Notes under the pieces: generated by a model | What the model was told of the DNA's origin: nothing | Database searches by the model: none | What the model saw: the letters and a program-made list of their open reading frames with translations, nothing else | Assembly (NCBI GenBank): GCA_949987705.1 | Contig: CATLJY010000278.1 | Location: 62,001-126,000 of the forward strand | Direction: 5' to 3' | Origin: Thereva unica | Lineage: Eukaryota > Arthropoda > Insecta > Diptera > Therevidae | Length of the DNA stretch: 64,000 nt | Position numbers and translations under genes: made by a program | Shown here: positions 10,348 through 19,912 of the stretch, in pieces | How the letters are laid out: each line of letters begins with the position of its first letter | How positions within the stretch are numbered: position 1 is the first letter of the stretch

Positions 10348-13160
10348 TCACGCCACATTGAGAAGGGTCCTTTTAAGGACAACTTCACTGGTTAGCAAGC
10401 TAAACACACTCCTATTGTTGTTAGTATTTATAAGCATGCGATTAACGGGTTCGAACATGCCATAATTGGTGTTAGAGGAATTAATGTGCAAAAGAGGTTC
10501 ACCTCTCAGGTTGTAGTTATTCACTCTAAATGACGCGCGGTTTCTTAAGAAACCAGAGTCCACCTTGTCATTCATCAGTCGATGAACGAATATAACGTCA
10601 GCGACCTCGCGGCGCCTATGAAGGGAGCTTAAGTTGAGCAATTTAAGTCTGTTCTCATAAGGCGGAAGAGCGAGTGGGTCATCCCATGGGAGGTGGCTGA
10701 GTGCAAACCGGACGAACTTCCTTTGAACCGATTCGATTCTACTAACATGGGAGGAGTAGTAAGGAGACCATACCTGGGAAGCGTAGTCAAGCAAAGGCCT
10801 AACCAAAGATACGTACAGGTGTTTAGTGACGAGGGGGTTGTTGAACTCTTTGGACCATCTTTTTATAAATCCCAGGACTGAATTGCCCTTGGAGGAGATA
10901 TAATTGATGTGGGTGGAGAAATCCAACTTACTTTCTAACCTAACCCCAAGATCGATTACAGATTCAGTACGGGAGACCTTGTTGTCAAGGAAAGTATAGT
11001 CATAAGTTATAACACCACGTTTCCTACAAAAAGTCATGATCTCGCATTTACTAATATTAAGCACAAGGTTGTTGTTGGAACACCAAGAATAGAAGGTGTT
11101 TAGATCTGCTTGCAGAAGTTTGCAATCCTCTATACTCCTTATGTGGCGATACAGTTTGATGTCATCAGCGTAAATAAGGATTTTACAGTGCTTTAGCAGT
11201 GTAACAATATCGTCAATTGATAAAATAAAAAGAAGAGGGCCAAGATGGCTGCCTTGCGGGACTCCAGAGGACGCTTCGATATTCTTCGATTTGACTCCGC
11301 GGAATAGAACCTGGTAGGTTCTATCGGCTAAGTACGACTGGAACCAATCCACAAGGGCATGCGGAAAGCCTAATTTCTTTAGTTTAAGAACTATAATAGA
11401 GTGGGAGAGCTTGTCGAAAGCCTTACTAAAATCTGTATAGACACAGTCAGTTTGGCAGCCAGTGACAAAGCCTCTAATTGTGTGTGAAGAGAACTCCAGT
11501 AAATTAGTAGTAGTGGAACGGGCTGCAAGAAAACCATGCTGGTTTGTTGAGATAAGCCTCTTGCAGATAGGGGCGATAGCAGAATAAATAATAGATTCAA
11601 AGAGTTTTGGTATAGACGATAACTTCGCAATTGGCCTATAATTAGATATTTCGTTTTTACAGCCTTTCTTATGGACGGGTATTATAAAAGAGTTCTTCCA
11701 TAAGGTTGGGAAGCGCCCTTTATTTAGAGATTTTTGAAATAAATATAGAAGAGGAGACAGTAGGGCCCCTGCACAGGATTTTAGAACAGCTGGAGGGACT
11801 CCATCAGGGCCGGACGAAAAGTCTTGTGGAAGTTCATTTATATGTTTCGAGATATCATCCCTGGTTATAGACAGGGAAAAGTTTTGAGCCGCTTGGATTG
11901 CATTGATATGTCGAAAATTGTCTTCATCTGGTTGGAATACAGGGGACGAGAAAGATTTGAGGAAGAACGATGCAAAATTGTCACAAATTTCTGCTGAATT
12001 AGAACTAAGGGAGTTCTCGTATTTCATGGTGTAAGGGTAATTATCAACTTTTTTCTTTGTGTTGATAAATTGAAAGAATGCTCTGGAATCACCAAACACT
12101 TTACCTTCCATGTTTCTGAGGTACTCTTTATAGAGGGTTTCGGAGAGAGCATGAAATTGGTCATAGCAATTGAGAAATGCATCGAAACTCGCAGTGTCTT
12201 TCTTCTTCAGGTAGTTTTTCCAGAGTTTATTCTTCAGGTTTTTGGTACGTCTCAACTCGTTGTTGTACCACGGTGGGGATGATCTGGATGATTTTAACGG
12301 CTCGATAGGTACACAGGATGCGAAAGTTTCATACAGGACGGAGTAAAATCTGGCTACATCGACATCCAACTCATTAGGTAAGAGCAACCAATTGAAATCG
12401 ACCGAAGTGAGCTTGGATGACAGTTCCTCAAGGTTGGCTTTTTTAAAGTTAAAGGTAAAAGTTGGCTCCTCTGGGATTGGCTTATTGTTAAAGACAGAAC
12501 AATAGCTCAGTAGGAGAGGAGGGTGATAATTATCGACAGGTGACAAGACAATTGAGCTAGGCTCAACATTCATGTTGTCTGAGTCGGAAAAGAATACAAG
12601 ATCTAGCCGCCTTCCTAAAATATTATTCACACCGCTCATTTGGCACAAGCCGCAGGAAAATAAGGAATTCAGAAAGCTGGATTCCTTAGAGTTAAGGTTG
12701 TTTCCAGGAAGGTAGTTATCGTCATCATCGCACGATACCCATTTAACATTGGGTAAGTTAAAATCACCTACAAGTAGGAGTTCATCTTTGGAATCCATCA
12801 TATCTTGGATATGATTTATGCAAGCGATTAGAATATCATAGAGATTTTGACCTCTGTCGTCAAGAGTGCTGAACATATCTGGTGGGATGTAACAGCAGAT
12901 TAAGAATAAGTTGTTATGAACAAGGGAGACTTTGAGAGCGAGGACCTCAATGTCTAAAGTGTTGGAAAAATCAGGAAGCTTTATTAAGCAACAGTTGAGA
13001 AGGTTACTACATGCAAGTAGTACACCACCTCCACGAGCCTCCGAGTCAATATATCTATCCCTCCGAAAAACTTGGAAGGAAGAGTCGAAAAGTTCGGCAT
13101 TAAGAATCCCACTGTATAGCCATGTTTCTGTAAAAGGGACAGGGTGTAGAAAGAGGCTGC
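10348..13160 (-). CDS. LINE A ORF2: endonuclease-reverse transcriptase (5' truncated endonuclease)
   Basis: An open frame runs from about 13160 down to the stop at 10348 (the first ATG in it is at 12876). It begins within the APE-type endonuclease (ETWLYSG motif, then GDFNLPN near 12755). RT motifs follow: SNYRPIAKLSS, DFSKAFDKLSH, GVPQGSHLGP and the catalytic LIYADDIKLY near 11165. A C-terminal region then ends in a Asn-rich tail. The beginning of the endonuclease is missing: the ORF1 frame runs straight into endonuclease sequence read out of frame, so a deletion has fused the two ORFs. RT itself shows no stop over more than 840 codons, so the copy is fairly young. Confidence 0.85.
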
Positions 13161-13846
13161 TCCCCTACCTGCGAGGCGTCATAAGATACTGGCGCCACCG
13201 AGGGGGAGTTTATTCTATCACAAACATTTTCAAGTTTTAGCGATAGAGAACTCAGGGCATTGTAATTTTGCACCACTGCTGTTGACAGCGATTCAATATC
13301 AGCCCGAACACGCTTCGTACTCCTTTTAATGTCGTCTAATATTGGATTAAGAGGAGCTAAGGAGTTGACAGAGCAGGATGAAGTGGCTACAGGATTGACA
13401 ATCGCTGAATGTATATCGTCGATCGAGTCAAAGACTGTTGCAACCCGGGAAGAAATTTCTTGGAGTTTATTCATTAGGGAACCCGAGTTGGACGCAACAG
13501 AATCAAGGGTGTCTGATAAGCTATCAAGGCGGGCGTTGATCGACTGGACATCATCGGCTAACATCTGAAAATGTGAGACATTTCCAGAGAAGGTGTTAAA
13601 ACGACCCATGACTTTTTCATGTCCATCGAGAAAGACATCAGAAATGTCTTTCATTAGTCTTAGGACGTGGCAGGGTTGAATGTTGAAGCATTCATTGCAA
13701 GTTGACCCTCTAGGGGTCGGAGGTTTGCCACTTACTTGAGGTTTGAGGCAGGTGAGGTGAAAAACGCCTCCACATACACCATCGCAAAAAATCCCATCTC
13801 GGACAATTTCCGAAGAGCACAGCTTGCAGACTTGTTGACTCGCCAT
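13100..13846 (-). CDS. LINE A ORF1: PHD-finger protein with coiled coil (C-terminus altered)
   Basis: It starts at the ATG at 13846. Residues 7-52 form a Cys/His-rich PHD-type finger (CKLCSSEI, CDGVCGGVFHLTC, CNEC), as seen in ORF1 of CR1-like elements. Residues 85-215 are Ser/Asp/Leu-rich with heptad character, probably a trimerising coiled coil. The last about 25 codons are not ORF1 but endonuclease sequence in the wrong frame, so the natural C-terminus is lost through the ORF1-ORF2 deletion. ORF1 proteins bind LINE RNA and act in the ribonucleoprotein. Confidence 0.7.
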   Translation of the reverse strand: MASQQVCKLCSSEIVRDGIFCDGVCGGVFHLTCLKPQVSGKPPTPRGSTCNECFNIQPCHVLRLMKDISDVFLDGHEKVMGRFNTFSGNVSHFQMLADDVQSINARLDSLSDTLDSVASNSGSLMNKLQEISSRVATVFDSIDDIHSAIVNPVATSSCSVNSLAPLNPILDDIKRSTKRVRADIESLSTAVVQNYNALSSLSLKLENVCDRINSPSVAPVSYDASQVGEQPLSTPCPFYRNMAIQWDS

Positions 13847-14440
13847 TAGAAAAAAAAAATGGTATGATTAAAATAAGACAAAAAAAATTAAAAATTGAAA
13901 ACGATAAAACCCCACTTAACTGCGAAGACAAATAAGACAAAATTGTTTAAAACAATTTTATGCAGTTTGAGTGCAGATGGGTTTCGAAACGTTGCATAAC
14001 CTCAGGTGAAAAAAAAATAAGAAAGGGAAAAAATATTAAAAAATGAGGTTATGCTATTGAAAATAAAATTACCACCCAATTTTATTTTTATTCTTTTATG
14101 CCCTCAGAAAAGAATCAGAAGTAAAAGAAAAATGTTTAAAAAGAAAAAAGATTAAAAATTGCACAAGGATAAAGGTTACCAACCTCGAACAGCTGGAGAA
14201 ACCGTAGCACAACACAAATAACAAAAGAAAACACCGAACAAAAAACAAGAAAAAGAAAACAAAAATAAAATACTCGAGCGAAATTGTCACTATCACTAAC
14301 TTAAATAACCACTTAAAACACAAAATTAAATATTTAGTTATTAAAAATTACAATAAAAACATAAAAAAAATATTAATAAAACGCGGACGACCGGCACCAA
14401 CGACACTGACAGTTGACGTTCTAGTCACGACTGAGATAGT

Positions 14441-14984
14441 GGTGTAAAGGGTAATTTGAGTGATGAGTCATAAACTGTTGTGCGCATGTGTTGTTGAGTG
14501 TTGAGCTTGGGCTGCGTGCCCGAACTCAAGGGTCGATGGATGAGTCATCCGGCTTGGCTGGAGGAACTCATTCCATGTGCTGGTCTGCGTGACCAGGGTG
14601 GTAAGCGTGGTTTGTGAGGTAGCTGCGTCGGGGTCTGCGTGACTTGAGAAGAAAGAAAATCCACAAACACGCTGGTTGATTTGTATGGAATGCATTGAGT
14701 GTGAATGTACGCATGGTGGGCATTTGGTTTTGTATTTGTTCCCACTCACACAGTTTAATTTACTGACAAATTCCTTTTGTTCTATTTTCTAGGACGCGAC
14801 GGTTCTAGCACAGTTCTAACTACGAGCGGAGCGCGATAGCTGTCTATTGATTTTTCTTGTAACCGAATAAATAATTCGTGAAGAGTTTTTCTTACTTGTT
14901 TTTATTTATAAAAAAATATTTTTTTTTGGGTGCGAAAATATATTAACAAGAGTATAAACAAGCTGTCCTCGTCATGTCATAAAG
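14441..14984. other. Non-coding stretch, possibly remainder of a Gypsy LTR
   Basis: No gene is seen. An AATAAATAATTCG signal at about 14866, followed by a T-rich tract, would suit the R region of an LTR. The position directly beyond the LINE would suit a split Gypsy LTR. The short minus-strand open frames are chance. Confidence 0.3.
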
Positions 14985-15735
14985 ATAGTCAATGGAGTTA
15001 CCAATGTAAAAATTGGACGAAAAGCAGCATCTCAGCCGACAATCGGCAAGTTTAGTTTGCACAAACACTACAATGATAATGGGTTAAGACTAATAAACTT
15101 TGTCATGACGCAAAATATGATTATAGCTAGCTCCAAATTCTAGCATAAGGATATTCAAAAAGCAACCTGGAAGTCGCCAGATTTGGTAACCAGCAAGGCA
15201 ATTGATCATGTCCTTATAGACGCATGCCACCAATCCAATGTGCTTGATGTACGAGCATACCGCGGCGCAAATATAGAATCTGACCATTTCCTAATAGGAA
15301 CGAAAATTATGGCCAGGATATGTGTAATAAAAACAAGAAGAGGAAACAGAGACAGAAAATACAACATGGAAGGATTGAAGGAAGAGCAAACTAGGACTGA
15401 ATTAGGATCTCATATTTAACGTAAGAATAAATGAAAGCAGTCAAAACACCCACAAAGACTTGAACGCCCAATGGAACGATATAAAAAGAATAATAAAAGG
15501 AACAACTGAAGATGTGCTAGGCTCCGTGCAACAAGGACGAAGGGTGGGGTGGTTTGATGACGAATGCGCAAAGACGACAATGGAGGAAAACCGAGCATAT
15601 TAAGTCATGCTTAGCAGACACAGTACAAGACATTCTGAAGAGGAGTATTAGGAAAAGAGGCGAGGAGAGAAGAGAATGCACAAAGCGAAAAAAGGTAGTA
15701 TTGGGAAGATCAAATGAAAAAAAATTGAAGAATTA
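14985..15735 (+). pseudogene. LINE endonuclease fragment (RTE/craniofacial-development-protein-2-like)
   Basis: Successive frames read pieces of the C-terminal half of an APE-type endonuclease and the linker that follows: GKFSLHKHYNDNGLRLINF, HKDIQKATWKSPD, IDHVLIDA, ESDHFLI and GWFDDEC. The fragment contains at least two stops or shifts (near 15136 and 15417) and ends before RT. This is the kind of fragment commonly annotated in insects as craniofacial development protein 2-like. It is dead and 3' truncated. Confidence 0.7.
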
Positions 15736-15892
15736 GCAAGCTTATTCTTCTTCTTTTTTGATCCGTTAGATGGTGATTCGAGCGGAAGGTTCCCGCAACT
15801 GGTCAGGCTGGGTCTCGAACTCTATTCACGATTCATTTCCATTCTTGCTGATTTTCGGCGACGTCTCGAGCCTCTGTAACTGATAATCGTTG
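15736..15892. other. Spacer ending in BEL A target duplication
   Basis: No gene is seen. The last five bases (15888-15892, CGTTG) are the left copy of the BEL element A target-site duplication. Confidence 0.6.
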
Positions 15893-17148
15893 TGTTCGAT
15901 CTTCCAATAAGTACCTAAAAAATACATAACAATAATTATAAGGTCATATATTTTAACGTACTTACCATTTAAAAGGATCCTCCTCATATAAAATTTTCTT
16001 CCAAAGGAAAACATTGTCCAGCAGCAGCTGCCCTAAAAGAAACGAAAATTACCACAAAGTATTAGTCCTTATACATAAAATACTTATCTGACAACCCAAC
16101 AAAATCCAATGTTCCACCGCAACGTCGTCAGGAGGCTCCCATTAAAACCCTAAAGGGAGAAAAAAGAAAATAATTAAATTAAACTATATATATAAAAAAT
16201 AATAATAAAACCTACCGAGCAGACAGAATTGACAGCCAAGTGTCAACACTGACGCACACATAGGAAACACGATCCACAACAAGTTCTGAAGCTCCCCACC
16301 AAGCTCCGCTAAGGAAACACGATCCACAACAAGTTCTAAAGCTCCCCACCAGGTTCCACTGACGCATTACAGTGGAGCAAATAAATATCGAAGCGCGTTG
16401 CCCAAAAGCTTCAGATCACTCTTGATCTTCTACACGGTTTGATGGTAGAAGAAGTCGCTATTTGCAGCTAGTGGTCTCATCTCGATCGCATTATACGAAT
16501 TTTAGGTAATGCGAATTTCTAATATATTAGCCGTATTGAGCTGATATAATTTGCGCAGCTAATGGTCTCATCTCGATCGCATTATACGAATTTTAGGTAA
16601 TGCGAATTTCTAATATATTAGCCGTATTGAGCTGATATAATTTGCGAATTTCTAATATATTAGCCGTATTGAGCTGATACAATTTCACGGTTACATTAAT
16701 CGCCCTGAGTTTAATGTGACTCTCTAACAACTAACTATTAGTACAAATTTCAGGAAACTATTGAATACATTAGTCGGATTGATGCTAATGTACAAAATCC
16801 AATAAATTGTATACACGGAATAGCTGGAGGAGATATTCATACCGATTGCAGAATAGCAGAGATTCACACCAACTGCAGAGAAACCAGTCAGGGCCATCTA
16901 CAACTACAGGAATTTCTAAGCTTGAAAGCATAATAAATAAACATAAGTATAGTGAAGTTGAATTGATTTAAATTTAGATTTAGTTAAGGTAATAATTAGC
17001 GAATTTTGTGAAATTGAATTTTGAAAGGTAATAATTAGCGAATTTTGTGAAATTAAATTTTGAAATAAAGTGACAAGTTGAATTATTGCCGCAGTCTTTC
17101 ACTCTAAGTTATTGTTATAATCACTGAATTGCTCAAACAGGCTACCAT
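15893..17148 (+). repeat. BEL A 5' LTR, main part (11 further bases at 32340-32350)
   Basis: It aligns base for base with 38707-39962. The remaining 11 bases of this LTR (AGCCCCGAACA) follow the Maverick at 32340-32350. Inside lie two tandem ATTAGCCGTATTGAGCTGATA-type units near 16520-16680 and a duplicated GGAAACACGATCCACAACAA segment near 16263 and 16313. Confidence 0.95.
17143..17148. other. Maverick target-site duplication, left copy (TACCAT)
   Basis: TACCAT immediately precedes the AGTAGTAGAGC terminus and is repeated at 32334-32339 right after the GCTCTACTACT terminus. The undisturbed LTR at 39957-39962 has it once. A 6-bp duplication is the Maverick/Polinton hallmark. Confidence 0.95.
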
Positions 17149-18670
17149 AGTAGTAGAGCTATGTCACTCCGGGGCCACCTCTCAGGTGGCGCCGTACCGG
17201 CCTAGGATTTGGGGGGGTCTGAAAGCTCTTTATGTACGTGTACGAGGTGTTTTAGGTTTGTGTCTTGGATAAGGTGGCTTAGAGTTGGTGTGTGGAGATG
17301 GGTGAAAGCTCTTTATGTAGGTGTACGAGGTGTTTTGGGTTTGGGTCTTGGGTAAGGTGGTTTGAAAGCTGTATATGGAGGTTGGGTGTCTTGGATGGGG
17401 TGGCTTGGAGTTGGTGGGTGGAGATGGGTGAAAGCTCTGCATGTAGGTGTGTGAGGTGTTTTGGGTGTGTGTCTTGGATGGGGTGGCCCAGAGTGGGCAT
17501 GGGATTTGGTGTGGGACCAGCGTGGGATTTGAATGCTGTGTTGTTGAGTGCCACCTGTGGGAAGCTAGTTGAATTTCGGTGTTGATTTGGTCCAGAGCTG
17601 GCATGGGATTTGAGGTGTGACTTAAAGCTCTGGATGTATGTTTCTTGGATAGGGTGGCGCAGAACGGGCATGGGATTTGGCCCAGAGCAGGCATGTGATT
17701 TGAAGGTGGCGCAGAACCGGCATGGAATTTGGTCCAAAGTGGGGGAACTATGAACTGAGCTGTGGGGGATTTGAGCTTTGGTTTCGAGATGATGATTTTT
17801 CTAGTATTAATTCCGGTAGCAACTTGTGCTATGGAATGAGCTTGGATTCTGGAGCAAAATATACAAATAATTTGGCGAAGAACTGGACTTGCAAGTAACA
17901 CTAAGAGTTAAATTAAGCTTTAGCTGGAGCCAGCATTGGGTATACCACCTCAAGTCACAGATATTACAACAACCGCAACTTGAAATTACTAAGTGACTAA
18001 AAAAGCCATACCTGAAAAAGATATTGCATAGTTTTAGGAGCAAACAAATTCAGCATATTTTTCAAGTATTAATTCTGGTAGCAACTTAGGCTATGGAATG
18101 AGCTTGGATTCTAGAGCAAAATATACATATAATTCAGCGAAGAACTGGACTTTCAAGTAACACTAAGCTTTAGCTGAGATCCAGCATTGGGTCTGGACAA
18201 CAACCCGGTGGGATCTGTAAGCTAAGATCTGGATTGCAACCATGTCATTATTACCTTCCAAAGAATTCTTAATGAAAATACTCACCTCAAGTCGCAGATA
18301 TTACAGCAATCACAACTTACTAAGTGGGCAAGAAAATCATATCTGAAAAAGATATTTCCGATAACAACAACAACAACAATACAGCTAAGATTCCCATTCT
18401 CATCACACTTATGATGTAATTATTATTATCCTGAACATGCTGGATATATTTTTAAAGAATAAAATTGAATACTTTAAACTAAAATACCCTTCACAAAACG
18501 CAAATATTGCAAACACTAGAAAGTGGCATAAGCTGCCGCGAAAATACTTAACATAAACTCATTCACATACTAAAACAATGAAGATTCCCTTATACCATAA
18601 TTATTCGATCCTGAACGAATTGGATAAATACTATTATTTAAACTGATCACCTTAAGTGCTTATTAGGCCC
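17149..18670. repeat. Maverick left terminal inverted repeat
   Basis: Position x pairs with 49482-x in the right arm. The match is essentially perfect to about 18490, then diverges, with islands such as AACTGATCACCTTAAGTGCT (18641-18660 versus 30493-30512). It carries a 7-bp-stem hairpin (GCCACCT-CTC-AGGTGGC, 17174-17190) and two families of short tandem repeats between 17210 and 17760. A 223-codon open frame on the minus strand (17230-17901) is present identically in the other arm; its translation is repetitive and it is treated as repeat, not gene. Confidence 0.93.
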
Positions 18671-18841
18671 AAGCCAACTGCTGAAATATTTAACTAAGTT
18701 AAGGTATTAAAAAGAATTGTTGTAGTTGTAATAGCTACAAATAAAAAAACTATTAATTAGAACACATATTATTTTGCTTTTTATTCTGATAAATCGCACA
18801 ATTATTTATTTATTTCAGACACAGCACAGTATTATTATTAT
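18671..18841. other. Short spacer inside Maverick with polyadenylation signal
   Basis: AT-rich. On the minus strand AAATAAATAAATAA near 18805-18818 lies just after the small ORF stop and is a plausible polyadenylation signal for it. Confidence 0.5.
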
Positions 18842-19225
18842 TCACCTGGAAATTTCCTTTTCTTTCTTGTTGTTAGGATTATAAAAATTAGGGATTTCAC
18901 TTGAATTATCAGCATAAAAACTATAATTAACTGGGGCGGCATCAATTTGTACAAATTTTAATATATATGTCCTCCCCTGCGGTCCAGAATTGATTACGTG
19001 GAAATTTCCTTTGTTGCTGATGTCTTGTAAGGCTGCATCAGAAAGTGAACTGTACCTGGCTGGTAGCAAAAGCTGATGCTCCTTTAACTCGAGATGAATC
19101 CGAACACCATACACCGTTTCAAGCCTGCTTGCAGATTTTATTTTATATGGGGTTCCAAACTCCATGTCGGACATCCTTAAGTATGGTGAGTATTCCAAGC
19201 TTTTGAGTTCTGTTGCTGTATCCAT
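18842..19225 (-). CDS. Small conserved Maverick ORF, function unknown
   Basis: It encodes 127 residues starting at the ATG at 19225, divergent from the polymerase gene. A core of about 90 residues (MSDMEFGTPYKIKSASR, then VRIHLELKEHQLLLPARY) is compact and beta-rich with alternating hydrophobics, followed by an acidic and Asn-rich tail. In my recollection short ORFs of this type recur in arthropod Maverick-like elements. A small single-stranded-DNA-binding or replication accessory role would suit its pairing with the polymerase, but this is inference. A TATA box (TATATAA on the minus strand, 19299-19305) lies 75 nt upstream and AATAAA signals follow the stop. No membrane segment is seen. Confidence 0.65.
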   Translation of the reverse strand: MDTATELKSLEYSPYLRMSDMEFGTPYKIKSASRLETVYGVRIHLELKEHQLLLPARYSSLSDAALQDISNKGNFHVINSGPQGRTYILKFVQIDAAPVNYSFYADNSSEIPNFYNPNNKKEKEISR

Positions 19226-19298
19226 GTTTCTGGGGCTGATGCTGTTGATCTCCAGGTGGTTGGGGTTGAACTGCTAGCGTTCTCCTTCGCAGTTCTCA

Positions 19299-19305
19299 TT
19301 ATATA
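19299..19305 (-). promoter_or_regulatory. TATA box of small Maverick ORF
   Basis: GGGTATATAATGAG on the minus strand, 75 nt before the ATG at 19225. It faces away from the polymerase gene, making a divergent promoter region of about 690 bp. Confidence 0.55.
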
Positions 19306-19354
19306 CCCTAAATCTAGAAACATGATTGAACTTGTCCATGAGTCCGCAGCACAT

Positions 19355-19715
19355 AGATGCACCTGTCTAAACAACTTTGGGGCGGAAGTTGAAGTCCAAG
19401 TACAGGGATGCACCTGTGTAAACAACTTTTGAGGGTTAAGGAATTTGCCACGTCAGCAGTTTTTGCACCTGAGTAAGAAAGCTGGAGACCGGAAGTTGGT
19501 AAATTGAATTCCATGCACCTGTGTAAACAACTTTTGGGGTTCTAGGAATTTGCCACATCATCATCATCATCAATTTTACATCTGATCATCTGATGCAATT
19601 CCATCTACGACAGCCGGATACCGGAAGTTGGTAAATTTTGTACTTGTCCATGAATTCCATGCACCTGTGTAAACAACACTTAGGGTCAGGAATTTGCTAC
19701 ATAGGCAGATTTGCA
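19355..19715. repeat. Imperfect repeat array between divergent Maverick promoters
   Basis: TGCACCTGTGTAAACAACTT or close variants start at 19358, 19409, 19514 and 19660, with a shorter echo near 19467. Associated blocks GGAATTTGCCAC and CCGGAAGTTGGTAAATT also recur. The array lies between the small ORF and the polymerase gene and could serve as an enhancer or replication control region. Confidence 0.75.
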
Positions 19716-19745
19716 TGATCGAATTTGTTGTGCAATTGCCAGTAT

Positions 19746-19752
19746 TATAAAA
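19746..19752 (+). promoter_or_regulatory. TATA box of Maverick DNA polymerase gene
   Basis: AGTATTATAAAAGAAG, about 160 nt before the polymerase ATG at 19913. The intervening leader has no upstream ATG that opens a long frame. Confidence 0.55.
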
Positions 19753-19912
19753 GAAGCCGCAGCTTTGTATTTTCACAGTTTACAACGAGCATCCGCGAGT
19801 AAACTAGTAAAGTGTTATTAATTACTACTCCTGAAAATACTGGTGAATTTAATTGTGAGCATCCAGTGAATTTAACAAGTGCTAAGTGAAAAGTTTTGTT
19901 TTTGCTATTAAA

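Larger units (their letters stand above)
10070..14440 (-). mobile_element. CR1/Jockey-type non-LTR retrotransposon (LINE A)
   Basis: The element is on the minus strand with ORF1 (PHD-type zinc finger) upstream of ORF2 (endonuclease-RT). Its 3' UTR (10347 down to about 10070) contains a TA-rich microsatellite flanked by two short hairpins. The 5' end is placed near 14440 because a GC-rich motif with TCAGTCGTGACTAG, typical of LINE 5' ends, lies there. Boundaries are approximate and no target duplication was identified. Confidence 0.75.

Noticed and set aside
12932..13240. Plus-strand open frames over LINE A (also 13329-13568)
   Set aside because: They are antisense shadows of ORF1 and ORF2, which have clear motifs on the minus strand.
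17230..17901. A 223-codon frame identical in both Maverick arms (also 31581-32252)
   Set aside because: Its identity follows from the inverted repeat, the translation is a low-complexity His/Pro/Thr repeat, and overlapping frames are equally open.
19886..19912. An earlier start for the polymerase at 19886
   Set aside because: The first codon there is GTG. Eukaryotic initiation is better explained by the ATG at 19913 in good context.
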